Source: a virus. Taken from it: a stretch of DNA of 21,728 nucleotides. Where the stretch lies: positions 1-21,728 of IMG/VR virus record IMGVR_UViG_3300044678_001293. One strand, given 5' to 3'. The position numbers were made by a program, and so were the translations under genes. The notes below the pieces were generated by a model, which worked only from the letters and a program-made list of their open reading frames with translations, made no database searches and was not told the origin of the DNA. Positions 7,590 through 16,130 of this stretch are shown one piece after another; position 1 is the first letter of the stretch; every line of letters starts with the position of its first letter.

Positions 7590-8249
7590 ATGATTCCCGC
7601 AATGATTGTCCCAGTCTTGACTCGATACGATTTGTTGGACCGAATGATAAAGTCCATAAATTACCCAGTCAAAGATTTGTTGATAATCGATAATGGGGCA
7701 AAAGGTAACTCTTGGGAACCTGCTTGGAATCAATGGGTCTCAAAAGTTTGGCACATGAAAATACCATCAAATCTTGGTGTCGCATCTTCTTGGAATCTCG
7801 GAATAAAATCTTTACCTTTTTCTGAATATTGGTTGATAACAAATTTTGATGTCGAGTGGGGTGGGGATTCTTTGTCAATGTTCAGCGACCTTTCAGATGC
7901 AAACAAATTGCTTTTATCGAATGGTTCACCAGAATGGTGCGCTTTTAGTTTGGGTTGGAAAGTTGTTGACGAAGTTGGTTTATTTGATGAAGCTCTGCAC
8001 CCAGCATATTTTGAAGATAATGATTATGAACGCAGATGCAAAGTGAAAGGTGTAACGATTGAAAGGTCTTTCATTCCTGTTGCGCATGATAATTCTTCGA
8101 CTTTGCAAAATGGTTTTCAATCAGCCAACGATAGGACTTTTGAAAACAACGCGCATTATTACACTATGAAAATGCAAACAAAAGATTTGACAGACGGCAG
8201 ATGGCAAATCAGGAGAAGAAGAAGAAATGCTTGGGACAATGAGAGCTGA
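7590..8249 (+). CDS. Glycosyltransferase, family 2-like (GT-A fold)
   Basis: This 219-residue protein has the order of motifs of an inverting GT-A enzyme: an N-terminal strand and helix (IVPVLTRYDLLDRMIKSI), LLIIDNG near 30-36, a metal-binding DXE-like segment NFDVEW with D87 and E89, and the acceptor-side motif GLFDEALHPAYFEDNDYERR with E142, D143 and D145. ATG 7590 follows GAGGGG by 6 nt; upstream in-frame stops at 7545 and 7569 rule out an earlier start. The C terminus ends in a basic run (RWQIRRRRRNAWDNES) and overlaps the next gene by 23 nt. The donor and acceptor are unknown. Confidence 0.85.
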   Translation: MIPAMIVPVLTRYDLLDRMIKSINYPVKDLLIIDNGAKGNSWEPAWNQWVSKVWHMKIPSNLGVASSWNLGIKSLPFSEYWLITNFDVEWGGDSLSMFSDLSDANKLLLSNGSPEWCAFSLGWKVVDEVGLFDEALHPAYFEDNDYERRCKVKGVTIERSFIPVAHDNSSTLQNGFQSANDRTFENNAHYYTMKMQTKDLTDGRWQIRRRRRNAWDNES

Positions 8250-8838
8250 TGTAACGATTTGCACCGCAACAATCCCAATACGCTCTGAGCTTTTGCAAAG
8301 ATGCATTGCGAGTGTTGCGAATCAGACTTTGCAACCTGAAAAGCATTTAATAATGGTTGATGAAAAAAGAGAAGGACATACTATAATTCTTGACCGCATG
8401 ATTAAGAAAGCAAAAACAAAATATATTGCAATCCTTGATGATGACGATGAACTTTTACCAAGACACATTGAAGTTATTTACAATTGCATAGAGGAAACCA
8501 ACGCGGATTTAGTTTTTCCTTGGTTCAAATATTCGAACTTGCCTGATGGTGGTCATTTAGAAAAATACAAGAATCAACCTTGGGACAATAATCAACCAAG
8601 GCAAGTTCCTATAACTTGGATTGCTAAAAGAGAAACCATTTTATCTGTTGGCGGTTTCCAAAAAGATTTCGACATGAATAGTTACATAGTTGACAAAGAG
8701 GGCAATCGAGAGGGACATGATTTTGCAATGATAAAAAAGTTATGCGCGATAAATGCAAAAATTGTCCATCACCCAGAAGTGACTTGGATTTACCACGTTG
8801 GTCATGGTTCAACTTTAGGAATGCCTGCCAGATGGTAG
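8227..8838 (+). CDS. Glycosyltransferase, family 2-like (second GT-A gene)
   Basis: This 203-residue protein shows VTICTATIPIRSELLQRCIASVANQT at the N terminus, the usual GT-2 nucleotide-binding start. A run of four Asp (D71-D74 in AILDDDDELLPRH) is the metal-binding DXD. Further on come KRETILSVGGFQKDF and EGHDFAMIKKLC, the acceptor loop and catalytic-base region. Start 8227 has AGGAG 11 nt upstream in a purine run; the alternative ATG 8239 would remove MLGT and fits family N termini slightly better. It overlaps its neighbours on both sides (23 nt and 7 nt), consistent with a coupled cassette. Confidence 0.82.
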   Translation: MLGTMRADVTICTATIPIRSELLQRCIASVANQTLQPEKHLIMVDEKREGHTIILDRMIKKAKTKYIAILDDDDELLPRHIEVIYNCIEETNADLVFPWFKYSNLPDGGHLEKYKNQPWDNNQPRQVPITWIAKRETILSVGGFQKDFDMNSYIVDKEGNREGHDFAMIKKLCAINAKIVHHPEVTWIYHVGHGSTLGMPARW

Positions 8839-9452
8839 ACGTGACAATAATTACAGCCGTATATGGCGACAAATATGACCATTTCATAGATGGTTGGTTT
8901 GAAGCAATTGAAAACTTAGAACTAAAACCCAAACAAGTTTTGATGGGAACAGACCAATACAGGAACGCCAATTGCAAACAAATAATACGAAACACCGCTG
9001 AAGTCAAATGGCGTTCACCATTTTTTTGGAACGAATGCGCCAAAGCTGCAAAAACAAGTTGGGTTTGGGTTTGTGACATAGACGACAGATTAAAACCTAA
9101 TGCGTTGAACAATTTAGAAAAACAAGATTGCGATATTTGGCAAGTCGGCTATCAAGTTCAAGGCTCGCAAGAAATCTATATACCACCAAATTTGATAAAC
9201 GAAACAATTTATACAGAACCTTATTGTTATTTTTGTTGCGCTTCACCTATCAAAAAAACTTGGTTAGATAAATGTCCTTACCCAGAAGTTGCTTATGCTG
9301 ATTGGGCAATGTGGCGCAAATCAGCAAGACTTGGTGCAAAGTTCGGTTATGCCAACGAAGCTCTTTACGATTACCGAAAAGATTTTGCTAATTCTATGTC
9401 AGGTTGGGCAGACGCAGATTTGAATAATAGGAATGAAGCTCTTGAATATTAA
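8832..9452 (+). CDS. Glycosyltransferase-like protein (third GT-A-like gene)
   Basis: I start this at ATG 8832, giving 206 residues beginning MVDVTIITAVYGDKYDHF, which matches a GT-A first strand; the longer open frame upstream is inside the previous gene. A DXDD motif, D82-I-D84-D85 in VWVCDIDDRLKP, is the likely metal and nucleotide-sugar site. The middle holds several aromatic and Cys residues (TEPYCYFCCASP), and YADWAMWRKSARLG resembles the helix after the acceptor loop. It is more divergent than its two neighbours and may act on a different sugar. Overlaps are 7 nt upstream and 20 nt downstream. Confidence 0.72.
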   Translation: MVDVTIITAVYGDKYDHFIDGWFEAIENLELKPKQVLMGTDQYRNANCKQIIRNTAEVKWRSPFFWNECAKAAKTSWVWVCDIDDRLKPNALNNLEKQDCDIWQVGYQVQGSQEIYIPPNLINETIYTEPYCYFCCASPIKKTWLDKCPYPEVAYADWAMWRKSARLGAKFGYANEALYDYRKDFANSMSGWADADLNNRNEALEY

Positions 9453-10047
9453 AGAGTTCAAAAACAAATACGGATTGGCAACCCCAAAAACAAAAGGTGA
9501 ATCTCATATTCAGGGTTGGGGTTCAGAGAGCATAGCTTTGACAAAAGTTTTGAATGAATGCGAACCTGAATCAATAATCGAAGTTGGTTCTTGGCTCGGG
9601 GCTTCAGCATTATTCATGGCTTCAAAAACGCAAGCGGAAATCATTTGCGTTGATACTTTTTTAGGTTCAAATGCAAGCCTTTGGCAAGATTACCAAGCTC
9701 AAGATTTGATTGGAAATTTCGACAAGATTTACAAACAATTTTGCATAAACATAACGAGCCAAAATCTTAACGAGCAAATAGGTGTTTTACCTATGACAAG
9801 TTCTTCCGCCGCAGAATTATTGTTAAAAGAACAAGTCACCGCAGATGTGGTTTATATTGATGCAGGTCATAGGGAAAGAGAAGTTTATGCTGATTTGCAA
9901 GATTATTGGCAATTAACGAACAAAATCTTGATAGGTGACGACTACAATCCTGTTTGGGGTGGGGTCATTATCGCAGCCAATAGATTTGCTTTAGAAAACC
10001 AATTACAATTGGAAATAATTGACGACAAGTTTATTTTGAGACGATAG
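9433..10047 (+). CDS. Class I SAM-dependent methyltransferase (Methyltransf_24-like)
   Basis: The 204-residue protein has the Rossmann methyltransferase plan. Motif I is E50-V-G-S-W-L-G56 followed by ASALFMA. An acidic residue ends strand 2 in IICVDTF. VVYIDAGH with D143 and H146 is motif IV, and LIGDDY with D169 and D170 follows. These last two motifs suggest the metal-dependent cephalosporin-hydroxylase/sugar O-methyltransferase group. The gene overlaps the preceding glycosyltransferase by 20 nt, so the likely substrate is the glycan made by the cassette; capping by O-methylation is inference. DNA methylation is unlikely because no DPPY/NPPY motif is present. Confidence 0.8.
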   Translation: MKLLNIKEFKNKYGLATPKTKGESHIQGWGSESIALTKVLNECEPESIIEVGSWLGASALFMASKTQAEIICVDTFLGSNASLWQDYQAQDLIGNFDKIYKQFCINITSQNLNEQIGVLPMTSSSAAELLLKEQVTADVVYIDAGHREREVYADLQDYWQLTNKILIGDDYNPVWGGVIIAANRFALENQLQLEIIDDKFILRR

Positions 10048-10073
10048 ACTGAAGAAAAGATTTAGGAGCAATT

Positions 10074-10682
10074 TTGGCAATCACAAACGGCTATGCGAGC
10101 TTGAATGAAATCAAAGCAGCATTGCGTATAACAGATAGCGTAGATGATGCTTTATTAGAAATGGCAGTTGAATCAGCCTCTCGTCTAATAGACGGCTACG
10201 CCAATAGAGCATTTTATTTGGTCGGAACAGCTTCTAGATATTTCGTTGCGCAAGACGATTTTATTTGCCCGATTGACGATTTAGCAGGAACAGCTTCACT
10301 GGTAATCCAGACAGCAGGAAACGCTGACGGAAATTTTGACACGACTTGGGCTGCAGATGATTATCAACTTGAGCCATTGAATCAAGTTTTAGACGGACAA
10401 TCTTGGGTTTTTACCGACATTCGAGCAATCGGTGATTATCTTTGGCCAATCTTAAATCACGAAGCTCTAATAAAAGTGACTGGTGTTTGGGGTTGGACTT
10501 CTGTTCCAATTACAATTAAACAAGCGACAATTATTCAAGCAAGTCGTATTTTCAAAAGATTAGATTCACCTTTAGGTGTTGCAGGTTTCGGCGATTTGGG
10601 AGTCATGAGAGTTTCCTCATCATTAGACCCAGATGTGGCTCAGTTGGTTATGCCATTTAGACGAATGAGAACTTTCGCCTAA
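10074..10682 (+). CDS. Head-tail connector protein (HK97 gp6-like)
   Basis: The connector forms a ring under the portal and joins head to tail. The 202-residue sequence opens with the typical gp6-like helical segment (SLNEIKAALRITDSVDDALLEMAVESASRLIDGYANRAFY, residues 7-46) and then a beta-rich body ending in VMPFRRMRTF. The start is TTG 10074 with AGGAG at 10064-10068 and a 5-nt spacer. It restarts the structural operon after the glycosyltransferase cassette and overlaps the next gene by one base. Confidence 0.8.
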   Translation: MAITNGYASLNEIKAALRITDSVDDALLEMAVESASRLIDGYANRAFYLVGTASRYFVAQDDFICPIDDLAGTASLVIQTAGNADGNFDTTWAADDYQLEPLNQVLDGQSWVFTDIRAIGDYLWPILNHEALIKVTGVWGWTSVPITIKQATIIQASRIFKRLDSPLGVAGFGDLGVMRVSSSLDPDVAQLVMPFRRMRTFA

Positions 10683-11089
10683 TGGCTTCAATAGCAACTT
10701 TGCGAGAAAAACTAGCCCTTAATTTGGCAACGATTCCAGGATTGAGAACTTCTGCTTTCCTGCCCGATAATCCAAGTCCGCCAATTGCAATCGTTATGCC
10801 CTCAACGATAAATTATGACGATGTTTTCAAAAGAGGCATGCAAACTTACACTTTCAATGTTTTGGTAATCGTTGGAAGAGTCGATGAACGTACCGCGCAG
10901 AACAAGCTCGATAGTTTTTGTTCAAGCACAGGCACTTCTAGCATAAAATTAGCAATAGAATCCGATAAAACTTTAGGCGGTAATGCTTTTGATGTACGAG
11001 TTACCGAGATGAGAAACTACGGACAACTGCCTGTTGGTGAGGTAACATATCTAACAGCAGAGTTTACAACGCTTTGTTACGCAGACTAG
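10682..11089 (+). CDS. Tail terminator / head-tail completion-type protein
   Basis: This 135-residue protein begins with a helix (MASIATLREKLALNLATIPG), followed by alternating strands including YTFNVLVIVGR and a C-terminal strand. The plan is typical of gpU or gp9/gp10-like completion proteins that cap the tail tube and contact the connector. Position between connector and tail tube supports this. TAATG coupling joins it to the connector. Assignment to a specific family is tentative. Confidence 0.6.
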   Translation: MASIATLREKLALNLATIPGLRTSAFLPDNPSPPIAIVMPSTINYDDVFKRGMQTYTFNVLVIVGRVDERTAQNKLDSFCSSTGTSSIKLAIESDKTLGGNAFDVRVTEMRNYGQLPVGEVTYLTAEFTTLCYAD

Positions 11090-11107
11090 GAAAAGGAAAA
11101 AAACAAG

Positions 11108-11518
11108 ATGGCAAAATTTGCTGCAACAGACTATAAAATTACAGTCGCAGGCACAGATTTTTCAACCAATCTCAACTCAGTTGAATTGGCTCAAGAAGCT
11201 GATGACCTAGAAACAACCGCTTTCGGGCAAGGTTGGAGAACAAGAATCGGTGGCTTAAATAACGCAACAATAACTTTGAACTTTATGCAAGATTTTGCAG
11301 CAGGTTCAGTTGATGCTGTATTAAATCCATTATTAGGAACAATCGCAACAGTAATTATCCAAAGCGCATCAGGAACAGTATCAGCAACACAACCAAAGTA
11401 CACCGCAACCTGTTTAGTTACCCAATACTCACCATTTGCTTCTAGTGTTGGCGACATTGCAACACTTAGTGTAAGTTGGCCAGTATCCGGAACTGTAACA
11501 AGAGGGACAACTGCTTAA
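11108..11518 (+). CDS. Major tail tube protein
   Basis: The 136-residue protein is beta-rich with an N-terminal strand AATDYKITVAGTDFS, a loop ETTAFGQGWRTRIGGL and a repetitive strand pattern (NATITLNFMQDF), which is the plan of tail tube proteins that stack as hexamers. AGGAAAAGGA at 11089-11098 is a strong purine-rich ribosome site, as expected for an abundant protein. It lies directly before the frameshifted chaperone and tape-measure genes, the standard order. Confidence 0.82.
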   Translation: MAKFAATDYKITVAGTDFSTNLNSVELAQEADDLETTAFGQGWRTRIGGLNNATITLNFMQDFAAGSVDAVLNPLLGTIATVIIQSASGTVSATQPKYTATCLVTQYSPFASSVGDIATLSVSWPVSGTVTRGTTA

Positions 11519-11770
11519 ATGAAAATCAATCTGCGCATTGAATTTGTATCAGGCGAACCAAAAGAAATCGTCTGCTCAGCAAGAGACCTAGTTGCGTTCG
11601 AAGAGAAATTTAACAGGTCAGTTGCGAAACTCGAATCTGAATTTCGTTTAACTGACTTGTTGTTTCTCGCATGGCATTCTGAAAAAAGAACAAACTCAAC
11701 TAAAAAAGAATTCGAACCTTGGCTTGATGAAGTTGAGTCAATAAATGTCAGCGACATAGACCCAAAATAA
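11519..11770 (+). CDS. Tail assembly chaperone, short (zero-frame) product
   Basis: This 83-residue protein begins directly after the tube-protein stop (TAAATG) and has the gpG-like segment VAFEEKFNRSVAKLESEFRLTDLLFLAWHSE, which holds the tape measure during tail assembly. The TAA at 11768 lies immediately after a slippery heptamer, so ribosomes that do not shift stop here. The short form is normally the more abundant of the two products in such systems. Confidence 0.85.
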   Translation: MKINLRIEFVSGEPKEIVCSARDLVAFEEKFNRSVAKLESEFRLTDLLFLAWHSEKRTNSTKKEFEPWLDEVESINVSDIDPK

Positions 11771-11925
11771 AACCGCTCGGCGAAACGAGCGCACATTGGT
11801 ATATAGCTTATTTAGCTGCTGAAACAGGTATTGCTCCGTCTTTGCTAATGGAAGAATCAGAGCGTATGCTTTTCACTATCGGCATGTATTTGCGTTGGAA
11901 AGTAACAGAGCAAAATAAGAGGTAG
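11519..11925 (+). CDS. Tail assembly chaperone, -1 frameshift fusion product (135 aa)
   Basis: Slipping back one base at CCCAAAA (11761-11767) moves ribosomes from zero frame into a frame open to the TAG at 11923-11925. After K83 the fusion reads IKPLGETSAHWYIAYLAAETG and ends MYLRWKVTEQNKR, adding 52 residues. The added part (AHWYIAYLAAETGIAPSLL) is the expected GT-type extension that contacts the tape measure. It has no good start of its own, and the next gene starts 2 nt after its stop. Coding potential, slippery site and hairpin agree, so I rate this highly although no expression data are available here. Confidence 0.85.
11761..11791 (+). promoter_or_regulatory. Programmed -1 ribosomal frameshift signal
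   Basis: The heptamer C CCA AAA (11761-11767) fits X XXY YYZ in the zero frame, with the TAA stop directly after it. A 6-nt spacer (11768-11773) leads to a 6-bp stem, CGCTCG (11774-11779) with CGAGCG (11786-11791), around loop GCGAAA. All the standard parts of a -1 frameshift site are present at the standard distances. Confidence 0.85.
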
Positions 11926-11927
11926 AA

Positions 11928-12449
11928 ATGGTCGCAACTGAGGTTCGCGGTTTTCGCGAAACAATGTTAGAGATACGCAACCTTGACGCACTTATTTTCA
12001 AAGAAGTCCGCAGGAATATTGAATCTTCAGCTGCACCTTTAGCAACAAAAATTCAAGAAGCAATCCCCACTAAATCACCTTTTGCTTCTGGTACGAAAGA
12101 TGGTTTTGCACATCAGGGAAGAACCAGTTGGCAATCTTCCGAAAATAAAGTCAGAGTCAAAACTTCATTCGTAAAACCCAGAGCAGATAGACCTACCAGC
12201 CTTTTGAAAATAGTAATCGATGGTGTCGGCATAAGTATTGTAGATATGGCTGGCAGAAAAGGTGGCGGAAAAACACCATCGGGTAAAGCTCTTATTACAG
12301 CTTTGCGTTCCAAGGTTGGAAAAGCATCTCGCTATTTGTATCCAGCTGCTCTAAAAAATATGAGTTTAATCGACAGGACTTTAAAACAAGCTCTTGAAGA
12401 TGCATCTAAAATAGCAAATAAGAACCTTTTGACGAAACCGAGGATTTAA
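11928..12449 (+). CDS. HK97 gp10-like tail or neck protein (tentative)
   Basis: The 173-residue protein starts with a charged helix (RGFRETMLEIRNLDALIFKEVRRNI), then a basic Ser/Thr-rich middle, and strands around KIVIDGVGISIVDMAGR. This layout recalls HK97 gp10-like proteins that help close the tail or neck. GAGG at 11919-11922 with a 5-nt spacer supports ATG 11928. Such proteins more often lie before the tube gene; here it lies between chaperone and tape measure, so the assignment stays tentative. It may instead be a minor tail protein. Confidence 0.5.
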   Translation: MVATEVRGFRETMLEIRNLDALIFKEVRRNIESSAAPLATKIQEAIPTKSPFASGTKDGFAHQGRTSWQSSENKVRVKTSFVKPRADRPTSLLKIVIDGVGISIVDMAGRKGGGKTPSGKALITALRSKVGKASRYLYPAALKNMSLIDRTLKQALEDASKIANKNLLTKPRI

Positions 12450-12452
12450 TTC

Positions 12453-14894
12453 ATGGCAATTATTATTCCAATTCTCTCGCAATTTGATGAAAGAGGAATC
12501 AAAAAAGCGGTAAGAGAATTTGAAAAAGCTAAAGGTGCTTTTAACAAAACAACAGTAGCCGTTGGTTATGTCGGTCAATCTATGACCAATTTAGGGCAAA
12601 ACCTCACTAGAACAGTAACACCAGCAATGATTGGTTTAGGCGTAGGTATTTACAAAGCGGTCCAAGCTGCATCAACTTTGTCAGAATCTATTTCTAAAAC
12701 AAATGCTGTTTTCAAAGAAAATGCGATTGTTGTTCAAAAGTGGGCTAAAACAACTTCAGCTGCTTTTGGTGTGAGCGAACAAGCTGCGTTAGAAGCTGCG
12801 GGAACTTACGGAAACTTGTTCCAAGCATTCGGATTATCAAACACTTCCGCAACAAAAATGTCTATGACTTTAGTAGAGCTTGCTGCGGACATGGCATCTT
12901 TCAACAACGTGCCTATTGCTGACGCTTTACAAGCTCTTCGCTCAGGGTTAGCAGGTGAAACTGAACCATTAAAAAGATTCGGTGTTGCATTAAACGAAGC
13001 CCGCTTAAAAGAAGAAGCCATGAGACTTGGTTTGATTACCACAACTTCTGGAACTTTACCTATTGCTATAAAAGCTCAAGCTGCTTATGCTTTGATTCTT
13101 AAAGACACCGCGTTACAACAAGGTGATGTGGCTAGAACTTCTGGCGGATTAGCTAATCAACAAAAGTTTTTAGGCGCACAAGTTCAAGATTTGACAGCAC
13201 AATTCGGTATGGTTTTTGTGCCAATTATGTTAGAAGTCGTAGCAGTTATTAGAGACCAAATAATGCCAAGGATTGCTGGATTTATCGAAGCATTGCAAAA
13301 ACTAAGCCCTGAAGCGGTAAAAACAGGAGTAAAAATAGGTTTATTGATAACCATAATTGGACCTTTGCTTATCGCTTTGGGTGCTGTAATTAGAACAGTT
13401 TTATTGTTATCACAAGTGTTTTTAATCCTACAAAAATCTATTTTAAGAATACCTTTAGCGATTGCATTATTAGTAGGTTTGTTTGCAGTTCAAAATGATG
13501 CACAATACAAATTAGCCAAAGAGACTGGCGATTCATGGACAATGATAACTAAAATTATCATTGCTGGCGTTAGAGCAATTTTATTTGCAATAGACAGAGT
13601 AATAGATGGTTTCAAATTCATAGGTTTCACTTTAGATTACGCTTCTGCTCGCGTTGATAATTTCTTCGATACTTTAGTAGGTCGAGGTCGTTCAATGATG
13701 AGCTTTGAGCAAATGATGGAAGGATTCCAATTTTCTAATTTGGCAGGTGGACTAGATAGTTTAGTTGTCGGATTAAAAGATTTTAATGACGAAATAAAAA
13801 CGGCTGGGAAAGATGCTGCAAATATGGCAGCCGAAGCTGCAAAATTACAAATGGAAGTCGATGGATTGACGGCTGGTTTGACAGAAGAAACAAATCCCGC
13901 GATGGAAAAACTAGCAGACAAAGCAAGTAAAGCCAAAGAGGCTTTAAAGAAAATGAAAGAAGCTGCGAAAGATGCTGCTCAAGCTGTCGTGGATAATTTG
14001 GAAGCATCTTTAAGCTCGGCTGAAAGCAAATTAGAAGATGCTAAAAATGCTTTTATGGGTTTCAAGAATGGCATCATGGATTCTGTTAAAGGTGTCGTAA
14101 GTTTTGGTAAAGCTATTGAAGAGGGCGATTTTTTCAAGAATCTAACAGACCAAGCTGCAAGCGCAACCAATTTTGCAGGCAAAGTACAAAAACTTATTGC
14201 AATGGGATTATCTGAAAGAGGAATACAACAAGTCTTAGATGCAGGTTTTGAAGCAGGAACTAAAATCGCTGACGAAATCATTTCTGGTGGCGCGACAATG
14301 GTTCAACAAATAAACACTTTAGTTTCCGCTGTTGATATTGTTGCAGAACAAGTCGGCGACTATGGTGCTGATGTATTTTATGGTGAGGGAGTTCGACAAG
14401 GTGAAAGTTTAGTTGCAGGAATCAAAGCTGCTTTATCAGCAGCTCAAGCTGAACTAAAATCTATAGTCGATAGCTTAGGAACAGGTGAAACTACTACAAC
14501 AACTGGACCTGGTGCACCGACACCAAAAGTTGAAAAGAAACCAAAAGCAAAAGCAACTTTGGATTTATCAAGATTGACCGCAACCGCAACGAAAGCTATT
14601 GCGAATCTTCCTGGACCTGCTGCTCGAAGTTACACCGCATTAGCGCAAGCCTACGGCTTAACTAAATTTGCTAAAGGTGGAATTGTTATGGGTCCAACAA
14701 ATGCTTTGATTGGAGAAGCTGGACCTGAAGCTGTAATCCCATTATCTGGCGCAAATTCTTCTGGTTTAGGAAACACTTTCAACATAACGATAAATGCAGG
14801 TATTGGAACAGATGGCAATGTTGTTGGCAGACAAATAGTTGATGCAATAAAAAGATTTGAAAAAACTTCTGGTCCTGTTTTTGCGAGCGCATAA
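12453..14894 (+). CDS. Tape measure protein
   Basis: At 813 residues this is the longest gene in the window. It fills the tail tube during assembly, sets tail length and is ejected ahead of DNA. The N-terminal half is Ala-rich and helical (SISKTNAVFKENA, AADMASFNNVPIADALQALRSGLAGETEPLKRFG, the common phage tail-measure domain). Hydrophobic segments lie about 290-346, likely membrane-inserting on entry. A coiled coil spans about 456-536. Near the C terminus is the recurring GEAGPEAVIPL motif (about 753-763). From the usual relation of about 0.15 nm per residue, the tail would be near 120 nm; this is inference. TAAATG joins it to the next gene. Confidence 0.93.
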   Translation: MAIIIPILSQFDERGIKKAVREFEKAKGAFNKTTVAVGYVGQSMTNLGQNLTRTVTPAMIGLGVGIYKAVQAASTLSESISKTNAVFKENAIVVQKWAKTTSAAFGVSEQAALEAAGTYGNLFQAFGLSNTSATKMSMTLVELAADMASFNNVPIADALQALRSGLAGETEPLKRFGVALNEARLKEEAMRLGLITTTSGTLPIAIKAQAAYALILKDTALQQGDVARTSGGLANQQKFLGAQVQDLTAQFGMVFVPIMLEVVAVIRDQIMPRIAGFIEALQKLSPEAVKTGVKIGLLITIIGPLLIALGAVIRTVLLLSQVFLILQKSILRIPLAIALLVGLFAVQNDAQYKLAKETGDSWTMITKIIIAGVRAILFAIDRVIDGFKFIGFTLDYASARVDNFFDTLVGRGRSMMSFEQMMEGFQFSNLAGGLDSLVVGLKDFNDEIKTAGKDAANMAAEAAKLQMEVDGLTAGLTEETNPAMEKLADKASKAKEALKKMKEAAKDAAQAVVDNLEASLSSAESKLEDAKNAFMGFKNGIMDSVKGVVSFGKAIEEGDFFKNLTDQAASATNFAGKVQKLIAMGLSERGIQQVLDAGFEAGTKIADEIISGGATMVQQINTLVSAVDIVAEQVGDYGADVFYGEGVRQGESLVAGIKAALSAAQAELKSIVDSLGTGETTTTTGPGAPTPKVEKKPKAKATLDLSRLTATATKAIANLPGPAARSYTALAQAYGLTKFAKGGIVMGPTNALIGEAGPEAVIPLSGANSSGLGNTFNITINAGIGTDGNVVGRQIVDAIKRFEKTSGPVFASA

Positions 14895-16121
14895 ATGGCT
14901 GTACCGAATACAACAGTAGAAATTGGTTTTGATTTATCTGCTTTGGGTGGACCATTTTTTATTCTTGATGATGCCGTTCAAGGTGTTTTAGATAATACTG
15001 AATACACTCTTGGCGGAACTTTGTTTTATGATGTTTCAGAACGAGTACGAAGTGTCAGCATAAATAGAGGTAAATCTAGGCAACTTGACCGATTTACTGC
15101 TGGCGGTGCGAATATTTCTTTCAACAACTTAGATAGAGCTTTCGACCCTCTTAATGCTTCAAGCCCTTATTTTGGGCAGATAATCCCTAAGAAAACAATC
15201 AAGGTTGAAACAGCTGGTACACCAGTCTTTTATGGTGTCGTTGATGATTGGAATTTGAATTACGACATTTCTGGTCTATCTTTGGCAAGCGCAGATTGCG
15301 TTGACGGATTTACCCTTTTAGCGCAACGAGCTTTAATAGCAAGCACAGAAACTTCACAAAAAACAGGCGCAAGAATCAACGCAATTTTAGACCGCTCTGA
15401 AGTCAATTGGCCAAACTCTTTAAGAGACATTGATACTGGTTCTACAACTTTGCAAGCAGATGCAATTGAAGATGGTACGAATGCTTTAGAGTATTTGCAA
15501 CTCGTTACCGATAGTGAGCCTGGTTCTATCTTTATGGGTTCTAATGGTTTTATTGTTTTCAAAGACCGCTCTGTTGCACCTGCTAGTTCGGCGGTTGTAA
15601 CTTTTGCTGATGATGGTTCAGGTGTTGAGTTCAATACAGTCCAAGTTGTTTATGGTTCAGAATTGTTATACAACTATGTTCAAGTTGAAAGAAATAACGG
15701 CGGGACAGCCATAGTTTCTGATAGCGATTCAATCAATACTTATGGGCAACAAGCTCTTATTGAACAAGGTCTTTTATTGAACTCTGATAGTGATGCTTTA
15801 GAGCTTGCCAACTATTTGCTTTCACAATATTCAGAACCCGAATATAGATTTGAAAGTTTGTCGGTTGTTTTAGAGGGATTATCTGATTCAGACATTGCTA
15901 GCGTTTTGAGTTTAGAAATAGGTGATGTTGCGCGTGTAAAATTTACCCCAAACAATACTGGGACACAGATAGACAAATATGCTTCTATAATTAGAATTGA
16001 TAATGAGATAGTACCGAAATCGCATAGGATAACTTTTGGTTTCCAAACTTTGGATTATGCTAGTCTGGTCCTTGATGATTTAGAGTTCGGTATTCTTGAT
16101 ACAGGTCGATTAGGATTTTAA
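14895..16121 (+). CDS. Minor tail protein, distal tail/tip region
   Basis: The 408-residue protein follows the tape measure without a gap and is beta-rich: SERVRSVSINRGKSRQLDRFTAGGA, ISFNNLDRAFDPLN, and ETAGTPVFYGVVDDWNL near the N-terminal third. In siphophages this place holds the distal tail or hub protein to which fibres attach. The RVRSVSINRGKSRQLDRF segment is common in actinophage-type minor tail proteins. No enzymatic motif is visible. The precise tip role is inferred from position. Confidence 0.7.
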   Translation: MAVPNTTVEIGFDLSALGGPFFILDDAVQGVLDNTEYTLGGTLFYDVSERVRSVSINRGKSRQLDRFTAGGANISFNNLDRAFDPLNASSPYFGQIIPKKTIKVETAGTPVFYGVVDDWNLNYDISGLSLASADCVDGFTLLAQRALIASTETSQKTGARINAILDRSEVNWPNSLRDIDTGSTTLQADAIEDGTNALEYLQLVTDSEPGSIFMGSNGFIVFKDRSVAPASSAVVTFADDGSGVEFNTVQVVYGSELLYNYVQVERNNGGTAIVSDSDSINTYGQQALIEQGLLLNSDSDALELANYLLSQYSEPEYRFESLSVVLEGLSDSDIASVLSLEIGDVARVKFTPNNTGTQIDKYASIIRIDNEIVPKSHRITFGFQTLDYASLVLDDLEFGILDTGRLGF

Positions 16122-16130
16122 GGAGTTTTT

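Noticed and set aside
8742-8831. N-terminal extension of the third glycosyltransferase-like gene
   Set aside because: This stretch is inside the previous gene in another frame; the family-like N terminus starts at ATG 8832.
8624-9112. 162-residue open frame on the minus strand across two glycosyltransferase genes
   Set aside because: Both plus-strand genes carry clear catalytic motifs and the minus frame shows no family features.
9433-10047. DNA methyltransferase reading of the SAM-dependent enzyme
   Set aside because: No DPPY, NPPY or PCQ motif; the motifs fit small-molecule or sugar methyltransferases, and context is a glycosyltransferase cassette.
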